From Betaproteobacteria bacterium (GTDB taxonomy: Bacteria > Pseudomonadota > Gammaproteobacteria > Burkholderiales > Ga0077523): a stretch of DNA of 64,000 nucleotides. Positions 50,901-62,900 of this stretch are shown piece after piece. The stretch spans positions 62,001 through 126,000 of the forward strand of contig JADJPK010000031.1 in the NCBI GenBank assembly GCA_016713305.1, written 5' to 3'. The first letter of the stretch is position 1. Every line of letters starts with the position of its first letter. The notes under the pieces are model-generated. The model saw only the letters and a program-made list of their open reading frames with translations. It was not told the origin of the DNA and searched no databases. A program made the translations under genes and the position numbers.

Positions 50901-53900
50901 CGGCCGGTACTCGAACGAGCCGTCGCCGCGGTCCACCAGGGCGCCGTGCTCCGGCGGAGTCACGATGATCACCTCCAGCGGGTCTCCGTCAGGATCGCTG
51001 TCGTTGACCAGGAGATCGATCACCACGGCGCCGTTCTCGTCGACGTCGGCCTCGTCGTCCCCCGCCACCGGCGGGCGGTTGCCGGAGGCATCGAGCACGA
51101 AGCGCACGTCGTCGATCACGATGCGGCTGGCGGTGTCGCCGAAGCCGATCAGGTCGAAGAAAAGGCTCGCGACCGATTCAGGGGCCAGGCCCGTCAGATC
51201 GATCTCGACGTCGACCGCGCCGCTCGTATCCAGCAGACCGCCGTTGCGGTCGGTGAGACCGGACACGGTGACGCGGTCGGCGGCGAAGGCGTGGCCGTCG
51301 CTCTGCAGGTTGAAGAGCGAATCGGTGTTGGCGAGCGTCGCGGTACCGACCAGGGGATCGTCGTCGGCATTCAGCAGCGCCACTTCGAAGGCGTCCACCG
51401 GTCCGTTGCCGTTGGCCTGCAGGTCCACCTCGACCAGCGTGAAGCGCAGGGCCGTCGCGCGGTCCGGAATGATGAAGCTCTGCGCGAGCCCGGACAGGAA
51501 GCGGTCGTCCTCCGTGAGCACCCCGCGTCCGCCGGTCACGGCGGCATCGCCGGTACGGGTCCAGCCGAATTGCGAGGTGAGCGGGTCGGACACGGAGAAG
51601 GCCCCGTTGGTCAGGCCCACCGAGAGCGGGCCGGATCCGACAAGGAGCTGGCCCACCGTGGGGATGGCCACGTTCTGCACCGGCTGGCTCGGCTGCACGA
51701 CGACCGGTGCCTGAGGTGTCGCGACCGGGGTTGGGGTCTCGTTCGCGGGCAGATCCGTCGAAGACGGCAGCCGGCGCACGCCGGTCCCGAGCGTTCCGGT
51801 CATGAGCGACACGGGAGTGACGCTCACCGGAATGTCGTCCAGACCCAGCGCGTGACCCATCTCGTGCGTCAGCACGGTGAGCAGGTCATAGCGGCCGAAC
51901 GCCACCGAAGACGTCGAGGCGCGGTACTGACCCGCCGTGGTCACGGCCGTGAACTCGGCCGAATCGAGAGGCGTCGCGTCCACGAACCAGCCGTTGCCGG
52001 CGGCGTCGCGATCCACGCGGATCACGCCGCCGTCGAACACGGCCAGGGCGCTGCCGGTGAGATCGGTCACTTCCACCGTCACGGACGGCAGCGTCGCCAG
52101 CGCATCGGCCGTGCCTGCGGCCTGCAGCCACAGGGTGCGAGCCTCGTCCATCAGCGACTCGACCTGCGCCAGCGTCACACCCTCCACGGTCTCGGCGGTT
52201 GCGGCTGCCTCGCCCAGCAACGGGGTGCCGGCTGCCGTGTCGGTGAACTGGAGGTCGTCCAGCAGCATGATCTGGCTCACGCCACCCACCACGCCGGCGA
52301 AGGCGCCGCCGGCGTACTGGATCGCGCCGCCCACGAATTCGGGCGCCCAGTTCTCGATGAGATCGATGTCCAGCAGGTCCTGCAGGGACTGGCGGAATTC
52401 CTCCGTCACCCCCATTCCCTTGTGCTGGATCTTGATCGTCGACACGGTGCCGGCGAAGCCCACCGGGATCTCCACCGAGTAGTCCTTGCCCGAGAAGAGT
52501 CCGGCGTCGATCGCCTTCTCCACCGTGACCGAACCGGTCGAGTTGGTGAAGGTGATCTCCAGCTTGGAATCCGGCAGGAAGGCGAGCGGCGTGTACACGT
52601 TGAAGCGCAGGAACTGCTTGCCCTGCGGGATGTACATGCGGTTGTGCGTGATCGTGTCCAGGCTCGTGTTGTTGTTGAGGTATCCCAGCAGCGCGTCACG
52701 CATCGTGGACAGGCCGTCCGGAATCACGTTCTCGATGATCTTCTCGAGCGCGTCCCCGGCCCCCATCACCAGCGCGTAGTCGCTGGGCATGTTGGGCAGG
52801 AAGCTCACCGCCTGGTCGATGCCGAAATTGAGGTAGGCCTTGATGTTGTCCACGCCGATGGGCAGGCCGTTGGGACCCGGCGCGCCGGTGAGCGCGTCGT
52901 TGATGTTGGGGCCCGGCGCTCCGGTCTCGGAGAAGATCTGCGTGACGATCTTGTCGAGGAGCTGGATCGCGGCGTCTCCGGCCTTCCACACCGCATTGGC
53001 CGCCTTGAAGTACTTGGCGATCGCCACGTCCGATGCAGTGCCGAACTTGCTGATGAGCGTGTTCTGGATGAATCCCACGCTGGGCGGCTGGGGGAAGTGC
53101 AGCAGCTTCTGCCGCGCGGTGGCGAAGAGCTGATCGATATAGCCCTCGATGGCCCGCTTGGCGAAGGTCTTGAACAGTTCGGTGGGCGATGTCTCGACCA
53201 CGAACAGGCCGCCGATGTCGATCTCGCCGAACACGGGCACGTTGATGGTGAAGCCCTTGCCGCCGTGCATGGACCAGCCGGGCAGCTCGTAGGAGATCGG
53301 GAAGCGCCCGTACTCGGCCGGAAGATCGTCGGCCCCGCTGATCTTCCACGCGAGGTAGTTGAGCAGGGACTGCCGGGTGCCGTACTCGAAGCTGCCGTTG
53401 AACACGGTATTCACGTCGGGGAATCCCAACGGCGCGTCGGTGACCTCGGTGTTGTCCGTGTTGAACGGCACGCTGCCGCCACTGCCCGGACGGTAGGCGA
53501 TGCCGCCGCCGGTGGGGCTGAAGTACCAGCCCGTGCCGATGCCTTCCGTGAGGTCGCCGCCGTCCCACACACCGCTCACGATGGAGTCCGGGTCCACCTC
53601 GTACCACGGGATGTCGGTGAACTTGTAGTCCTTCATCGGCAGGCCCAGCGCTTCAGTGGCGAGCCCTTCGTCGCCGATGGAGCGCCAGATCGGGTTGCCT
53701 TCGAATTCCAGGATGCCGGTGTTGACCGTTCCCGCGTACCACTGCCACACGCGGCTGTGCGGGCCGCCCGCCCCCATGTTCAGGCCGAAGCCGAGGAAGT
53801 CCTCCTGACCGAAGCCGGCCAGGCCGTTCAGGTTGAGATCGATGTCGGCGCCGGGGATCGACCGGCCGTTGGGCGTCGCCGTGAAGTGGTTCACGAACGT

Positions 53901-56900
53901 GCCCGGCGTGGCGTCAGGATTCGCCGCCGTCTGGTAGTAGTTGTCGGCGAACGCGACGTTGGCCCACAACTGGACGTTGGGGTCCTTGAAGTCCGCATAG
54001 GCCACCGGCTTCAGCTGCACGCCGAGATTCTTTGCCGCGCCGGTGGTCGCGTTGGCAAGCCACTGCGAGAGCTTCCACGCCCAGATCGCGATCTGGATGC
54101 CAAGCGGCACGTTCCCGCCGGCGGCCGAGGCCACCGACGCGACCGCCGAGACGGCCGTCAGGGCAATCTGCGAGTACTCGACCAGTTGCGTGAGCGGAAT
54201 GTCGAGGCTCTTCTGCTCGAAGTCGTGCGGGTCCAGCGTCGTCATCTGGATGCCGTCCGTCACGATGTCGTACGCACCCAGGCGCTGGATGATCTCGCTG
54301 TTCACGGACGTGCCACGGCTGTGGCCGATGAAGTGCAGCGGAGACTCGAGCAGGCTGCCGCCGGTCTGCAGGTCGAGGTCCAGCAGGGCCGCGAACAGCG
54401 CGTCGGCCGCAGCTTCCGAGAAGCCCGAATCGCTGATGTCGGATTCCCGCTTCCAGTCGGACACCAGGACCACCGGCTTGCCGCCGATGAGCGCCGAGGC
54501 GCCCGCCGGGCCCCACGTGCCGTTGTCCTTCATCTGCCGCCACTGGCCGGTGTTCTTGTCGTAGAGCATCACGACCCCACCGCCCCCCGCCGTGGAAATC
54601 AGGCGGGCCAGATCGATGAAGGCGCCGGGCTGCTGGAACGAGGAGTTCGCCAGGTCGGTCTGCGGATCGAGCTGGAAGCCGTGCGTGAGGATCGTCACGT
54701 TGCTGAACGTGGACGTGTTCTCCACGTACTTGGCGGTGAAGGCCTCGGCGCGGTTGATGCCGCGGTCCTCGATCTCCACGCCCCAGTAGTAGAACTGGCC
54801 CGCCGTCAGAACCTTGCGGAAGGCCGCGTCCAGCTCCACGATCGTGCGCTTGGCGTCCGGCGCGGCACCCATCTCGGTCACGTTGCCGTTCACGTCGATG
54901 CTGTAGCGCTTGCCGATCTCCAGGCCGTCGCTGACGGTCAGGATCCTGCCGGGGTTGTAGTCCTCCGCATCGGGATCGCTCGGGTCGCTCGAGAAGAGAT
55001 GCTCGACCAGATCGAGGAAGGTCGCCTGGCCCAGCGCGAACTGGGACACCGCGTCTTCCTTTCTCGCGCGGAAGGGATCCTCGGGCCACAGGCCTTCGCC
55101 CGGCGCGAGCGCGCTGAAGTACAGCAGCGACTTGTAGTCGTCCACGCCCAGCAGGCCGGTGTCGATCTCCCACTCGAACACCAGCGGGTCGTCGTTGGTG
55201 CCGTCGAGATCCACCACGCCGGTGGGCGAGATGAGCCGCAGCACCTGGTTGTCCTGGAGCGACAGACCCCGGCTCAGCGACTGCACGTCGATGGCCGGCA
55301 TGTTGATGATGTTGTCCGGGTCGGAATCATCCGCCCAGGCGTGATCGAGCGGCAGATCGCCGAAGTCCTCGGCGCCGGATTGCGCGCGGGCCTTCATGTT
55401 CTCGATGTCGTAGACGGCGATGTTGCCGGCGTTGCGGAAGTTCACGTAGAGCTTCTTGCCGGAAGCGTCGACCTGCACCTCTTCCACGAACGTGAGCGGG
55501 ATCGGCGAAGTCGCACCCAGGATCTGCGGATTCGGCCCGAACGGGTCCTTGACGATCGCGACCTTCGAACCCACGTGGTGCAGGTCCTCGATCTCATAGG
55601 CGCTCATCGAATCCATGTAGAAGTAGCGCGGGATGTACCAGTCGCCCACGAACGCCCACTTGCGGTCAGGCGTCACCGCCACGCCCGTGGCGTTGCGGAT
55701 GTCCAGGTCGAACACCTGACCGGTCAGGCGCGTGGTGAATCCCGGGTAATAGCCGTAGGGGTCGGCGCTGCCGCCGAACGTCCGGATGCCCACCATCTCG
55801 TTGTTGAGCTTGAGATCGATGGTGGAGATGCTGACGTTGAAACCGGTCGGGTTGTCGTTGGTGATGCGCAGCGGGTGCAGGCCGCGCCTGAGATCCAGGC
55901 GCGACGTGAAGATCATCAGGTCGCGGTCGGTCGTGGCTTCGATCTCGAACGGCTCCAGCCCCGCGTCGAACGTGCCGATCACTTCGCGCCACTTGCGCGC
56001 GCCGCCGATGCTGCCGTTCTCGGTGCGGTCCTTCTCGTCGACGTTGAGGACGATGATCTTGCCCTTCTGCCGCGTGCCGCCGTTCCAGCTCATCGGGCCG
56101 AACAGTTCGGTGTGGGGAACGGCGATGAACAGGCGCGTGCCGTCGGCGTTGACCTGGATGTCGTTGATCTTGCCGTTGGAGGGCGCGTCCACGCCCAGCA
56201 CCGTCGTGACCTGGTTGAACGAGTCCGAGCCCGGATCGATGTCGATGATGTAGACGAGCCCGGTCCCGGCGGCGTACAGGTAACGGCCGTTCGGATCGAT
56301 GGCGAGGTCGTTCACCTTGCCCCCGAACGGGATGTCGATGCGGTCGATGGCATCGGTGGCCGGGTTGATATCGAACTCCTGCAGCGTGAAGGCGTCGATG
56401 ACGGCGATGCCGTTGTTCGTGGCGACGTACACGCGCGACAGGTCGCTCGTGGCGAGCGTGTCCCACACCGTTCCGGCGCCGAGGATCTCGATCTCCTTGA
56501 TGACGCTCTCGGTCGCGGTCTCGTCGATGCGCGCAGTGTCGATGATCTGCACCACCGCGTTGCCCGCATCACCCCAGCGGCCGGTGAAGCCGTAGCCGCC
56601 CTTGTTGTCGATACGCACGGCCATGCTCTCGGTCCAGACGACGTCCACGTCGACGCCTCCCGAACTCCCGGCCACGGCGTAGTGCGGCCGGTCGACGCGG
56701 ATGTCCGCCATGCCCAGCAGCACGTCCTGCGGCACATTGACCACGATGGTGCTCCGGAACACGGAGCCGTCCAGCACGCTGAACGCGTTGACGAAGTCGT
56801 CGCCCTCCACGATCACTTCGCGGTCGCGCATCTGGAAGACGACCCGCGCATCGCGGATGTCCTCGCCGATCACGTCCCCGGCGAACATGGGGCTGTCGAG

Positions 56901-59900
56901 ATCGAAGAACTGGTAGCCCTCGATCGTCACCTCCACCGTACCGGTGCCGGAGACGGTCGCGGAAATGTCGTCGATGCGCGGCAGCTCCGGATCCACGCCC
57001 GTGGCGGGCGGGGAAGGAATGTCCGGGATGATCTGCGTGATGGGCGCGTCCGGCGGCACGTTCACCGTGAGGTCGTAGCCGTCCTTGTTGGCGGCCCAGT
57101 CGCGCCAGATCCTGAGCTGCTGCGCCTGGTAGGCCATCGGCAGCACCAGCATGCCCGCATAGCCGGCGATGAGGCCGCCGGCCACGACGGCACCGGCAAG
57201 ACCGCCGGTGGCGGCAACGCCTATGGCCAGCGAGAACGCCATGCTCAGCCCGAGCACGTAACCCATGTCGATGCGCAGGATGTTCATCGGCTGCGCGGCC
57301 TTGGCGACCAGCACGTTGGCGCGTCCGGACAGCCCCGGGAAGGGCGGCGACGCCGTGCGCGCCATGCCATCCTCGCCCACGGTGCCGGAATCCACGACCG
57401 TCCACACGTCGATGAATTCGCCGTTCTCGCCCACCGGCAGGTTGCGCTTCTCGAAGAAGAACACCGTGTCGCCCGCCTGCGCGCTCCCCGGGGGCACGGG
57501 CAGCGCCACCTGGAACGGTCCGTTGACTTCGCCGCCCTGGATGTCGATATCGAAGGCACCCAGGTAACCGAAGGTCGTCTCGCCCGTGGGGCTCGATGGC
57601 AGGGCCAGGGACAGATCGTCCTCGGCCACCGTCTGGATGGTCACGACCGCATTGCCGGTGAACTGCCCCGGCCCGAACGCCGCCATGATGCCTTCGGCGT
57701 TGGCCACCACGCCGCCTTCCTCGCCGATGGTCGCGGTGCCGTTGGTGGACAGCGGCGGTTCGACCTTGACGCGGATCACTTCCTCACCGTGACCGTAGAT
57801 CACCGTCACGGTCGTCTCGCCCTCGCCCACGGCACGGATGAGGCCGTCTTCGGTGACCGTCGCCACGGCGCTGTTGCCGACGATGTAGCGGGTGCCGTGG
57901 CTGCCTTCGGTGATGAACGCCTGCTGCCCCGGCCCGAGGCTCGTGACGATCTGGCGCGTGCCGCCCGTGGGGACCACCGTGACCGTGTCCGGATAGGCAT
58001 CGATGCCCAGCACGCGGGAGATCATCAGTTCGCCGTTGGACGGCATGCCCACGCCAATGGCGGTGGCGGCCGACGCGGTGCCGCGGGAGGCCGTGAGGAC
58101 GGTGTAGCCATCCTTCAGCGCCGTGAGCAGTCCTTGCGGCGTGAGCGATGCGATGGACGGGTCCAGCACCCGTGCGTTCACGTACTCGAACGGCAGGACC
58201 ACGTCCTGCTGGTCGGCGAAATCGCCGATCACACGCAGGACTCGCACGTCGCCCACGCCCACCAGCATCCGCCGCAGCGAGAAATCGATGTTGACGAGCG
58301 GTGCGCTGCTCACCGTGACCGGGACGTCCACCTCGGGCGAACTGTTGAAGCCGTCGTCGGCCGTGATGCGGAAGCTTGCCTGGCCCGCGTAACCCGCGTC
58401 GGGGGTGAAGACCACGAAGCGACCGTCCGCAGACAGCGCCGCCGTGCCATGCTCGGCGTCCAGCACGCGGTAGTACACGGTGTCGCCGTCGGGGTCGGCC
58501 GCGACCTGGCTCAGGTCCACGAAGACCTGCAACGCTTCGTGCGTGAACACGACCGGCATGGTCGCCGCGATCTGCGGCCCCACGTTCTGGGCGAAGCCGA
58601 AGTTCGCGTACATCACCTGGCGGTCGGTACGGTCGGACACGCCGTCGCCATCGACGTCCGTGCCGGCACCGGCCGCATCCATCAGGCCGCTGTCCGTGCC
58701 GTTCACGAGACCGTCGAGATTCACGTCACCGCCGATGGACAACGTGAGGCGGTAGTCGCCGGCGGCGCCGGACAGACCGGTGGCGGACAGCGTGTAGAGA
58801 CCTTCCTCCGTCACCCCATAGAGCGCCACGACGGAATTGCCGGAGCGCTGCACCGACAGCGCCGTGAGTCCGGCGATGGCTGGAGCCGCCGCCTGGAACC
58901 CTGCCACGCCTTCGATCGCGGCCCGCAGGATGAGTTGTCCGCCGTTGGTGCCATGGATCTCGCTCGCGCGCACGCTGAACGAGTAGCGGTCCGTCTCGCC
59001 GGCAGCGAGGGAGCCCGCCACCGTCTCGCCGGTGAATTCCGCCGCACCGCCCAGATCGGCGGCCACCGGGCGTGCCGTGACGGAACCGTCGGCCGCGTAG
59101 TCGATGGACAGCCCGGGCTGGCCGACGGCGATCACGCTCACCAGGGCGCCGTTCTCGTACGCGTAGCGCATGCCCGTCCCGGTGGCGAGGTTGCGCGACG
59201 CCGTCAGCTGACCGGCCTCGTTGTAGAGATAAGTGACCGTCGTGCCGTCCGGCGCGACGGCGCGCACGATGCGGACTTGCAGATCGCGCAGGAACGCCAG
59301 CGTCTCGCCGTTCTCGGCCGTGACGCCGTTGTCGCTCAGGAACAGGCGCTTGCCCGCCGCCGTCACGATCTCCTGCACACCCCGCTCGGCGTCGATGAGG
59401 TACTTGGTGCCGTCGGTGGCCACCAGCGTGAAGTCGGTGCCGTCCGCCGATGGCGCCAGCGGGTTGTACGGCTGGCCCGTGGAGGACAGGTAGTACTTGC
59501 CGCCTGCCTTGGTGAGCAGGGTGCCGGCCGACTGCAGCTCGTAGCCGCTGCCGGCCTCGGCCGCCCACGCGGCCCGGTAGAAGGTGACGCCGCCCACGAC
59601 GGTCTCGACCGCCGTGAACGAGAAACCGGCGCGCTGGCCGTCGGGCAGCGTGAAGTACACGCGGGTGCCATCGGCGTAGGCATTGAAGACACCGAGGTCT
59701 TCGCGCCCGGTGAGTGCCACGTTGGATTCGAACTGCAGGTCGCGGCCGGACAGCGTCCAGCCCGGACCGAACGCGCCCGGATCGCCCAGCGAATCGTAGA
59801 AGCGTGTCAGCGCATACCCGGTGCCGCCCAGATCGACGGTCAGATCCACGTCGCCGCGCCGGTACCGGCCCAGCTTGACGGCCGTGTCGATCTCGACGTC

Positions 59901-62900
59901 GGCCAGCGCCACGGTGGTCCGGCCGCCGATATCCTTCGCGGTGAGTCTCAACTGATAGAAGCCGTTTGCGTAGCGGCGGCCGTCGAGGCTCGCGAGCGTG
60001 CCGTCGACCGGCCCGTCACCTTCGGCCAGCGTGGCCCAGTGCTCGCCGTCGCCGGAAAGCTCCAGCGTCCAGAAGTCGAGGTTCACGTCGGCCACCGAGG
60101 CGTCCAGGGCGAGCGGCGCGTCCGTGAGACGGGCGCGCGACACGGTGGAGGAGAACGTCACGACCGGTGCGCTCTTGTCGGACGGATCCCGGACCTTGAA
60201 GAAGAAGGTGCGTTCGGCCACACCGCCGTCCACGTCCGTGGCCACGGCGCGGACCTCGACCTTGCCGGGCGTGGCGGAGCTGATGAACGCGCGGCCGTTG
60301 GCGTCCACGGCAATCTCCTGACCGGCCACGAACACACGCAGGGACTCGATGTCCGAGAAGCCGTCCGCGATGGCGTGGAGCAGCACGCTCTGTCCCGGCA
60401 GCGCCGGGAAGCTGGGCGTGAGCTCCACGAGCAGCACGGGCGGGACGGGTTCCAGCGACGCGCGCAGCACGATGGTCTGGCGGTCGATGGCTTGGCCGTC
60501 GTCGGCGATCAGCGTGACGACGTAGTCGCCGGACTGGCCCGGGCCGGGCGTCCACGACAGCAGGCCCGTGTCGACATCGAGGCTCACGCCTTCGGGCAGA
60601 CCGAGGGCGCGATAGGTGAGGTCGGTGCCCAGATCGGGGTCCGTGGCGCGGATGAGGAATTCGCGCTTCTCGCCGATGAGGAAGCTGTGGTCGGAATCGT
60701 CCAGCACCGGTGCGCGGTTGACGTTGGCCACACGCACGACCACGTCGTAGTTCACCGGCGTGCCGCTGGGGTCCGCCGCCGTGAACCGGATGACGTGCTC
60801 GCCCGCCTGCTCGAAGCCAGGCGTCCACTGGAATTCGCCGCGGTCGGCGACGAACAGCGCCCCCTCGGGCAATCCCTGCGAGGCCGCCAGCACGATCGGA
60901 TCGGCGTCGGCATCGCCCGCCACGACCGTGAAGATGATCTCGGCCCCTTCGCGGGCGAGCTGCGGGATCATGGGCACGAACACGGGCAGCTGGTTCGCGT
61001 TCGCCACGCGGATCTCCACCGTCTCGCTGCTGCTGCCGCTGCCGTCGGAAGCTGTGAACGTCACCTGGTAGGTGCCCGCGCGGTTGAGCGCCGGCGTCCA
61101 CGTGAACTGGCCGGTCAGCGGGTCGAGCTTCGCGCCGGGCGGCAGTTCGTCCGCGTAGTACGTGACAGTGTCGCCGTCGCTGTCGACGGACTTCAGCTGG
61201 AAGGCGAGCGCCTGGCCTTCGGTGGTTTGCTTGTCGCCCACGGGAATCAGCACGGGGGCGCTGTTCGCCGCACGGACCGTGAGCCGGAACGTGGCCGTGT
61301 CCGAAGCCGTGGCCGCCGCACCGGCGTTGCCGGAATCGGTGACCGTCACCGTGACGTCGCGGGCGCCGATGTCGCCCGTCTGCGGCGTCCAGGTGATCAC
61401 CGCGTGGCCGTATTGCGGCGCGGCCGCGATGGTCGCCCCGGCCGGAAGGCCTGCGAGGGCATAGGACAGCGCGTCCTGATCCATGTCGCTCACGCGCACC
61501 GGGATCTGGATCGTCTGGCCGGTCACGGCGACGGCGTCGCCGATGAAGTCGATCTGCGGCGGCTCGTTGGCGCTCTCCACGTCCACGATGAAGACGTAGG
61601 ACGCCGACTGCGGGGCACCGCCCTCGCCGTCGTCGGTGGCGATGATCCGCACCGCGTGCTCTCCGCGGTCACCGACCTGCGGCGCGATGCGCAGCGTGGC
61701 CGTGCCATCGCCGTGGTCGGTGAGCTGCATGAACGACGGCAGCGGGAAGCCCGGCTGCTCGCTGGTGGCCGACAGGGTGATATGGCCGCCTTCCGGATCG
61801 GTGGCGCGCACCGTGATCTCGCGCACCGTGCCGCGGTCGAGCTGCACGTTCTCGATCGGTTCCAGAACTGGCGTGCGGTTCAGGTTCAGCACGCGGATCG
61901 GCACGACGATCGTGTCGGAGAGCGGCACACCCGTGCGGTCGCCGGTGTCCACCGCGGTGAACGTGACTTCGTAGTTGCCGGCCTGGGCCGCACCGGGGCG
62001 CCAGGTGAAGTCGAGCGTGTCGGGATCGAAGCTCGCGCCTGCGGGCAGCGCTCCCGCCGTCACCGTGACGGTACGCGGTGTCTGCGCCGTGTCGACCAGC
62101 ACGCCGTCCGCGCCGCGGAACGCCGGCTCGTAGAACGGATTGTCCGGATCGAAGGCGAACATCTTGATGGTGAGCGGCTGACCCTCGAAGACCTCCCACC
62201 CTTCCTGCGGGTCGAACACCGGCGCGCCGTTGGCGTTGGTGACCGTGATCCGGGTGCTGACGGTGTAGCGGTAGGTGCCGTCGCTCACGCTGAACGGAAT
62301 GTCGTAGGTGCCTTCCTGCGTGAACAGCGGAGTCCACTCGAACAGCCCGCTGGCGGCGTTCAGCTTGGCACCCCAGGGCAGCACGGGGCTGGAGTAGACC
62401 AGCTCGCGCGTCTCGTCGCCCGAGCCTTGCAGGAAGAAGCGCACGGTGTCGCCTTCGCGCACGGTGCGGTCGGCAGGCTTGATCAGTTCGGGCGTGCGAT
62501 AGCCCTCGGCGATGAGAATGTCCACGGCCACGTTGGTGACCGACACGCCGTCGGAGGCGAAGAAGCGCACGTCCTCGAACGTGCCGGCGGATTCGTAGCC
62601 TGGCATCCAGCTGAAGGTACGCGTGGCCGCGTCGAACGTTGCGCCGGCCGGCAGATGGTCCGCCCACACGGTAAGGGCGTCCTGGTCGGAATCGCTCACC
62701 ACCACGTTGAATTCCACGGCCACGCCTTCGCGGCCCTCGACCTGGGTCGGCACGGAGAGGAATTCCGGCGCGGAGTTGCCGCCGTCCACATCGATCACGA
62801 AACGTTGCAGGGCCGTCGCGCCGCGGCTGTCGAAGACCTGGAGCGTGACAGCTTCGGTGGCGCGCACCGGCCCTTCCACCTGCCACGTGAGCAGACCCGT

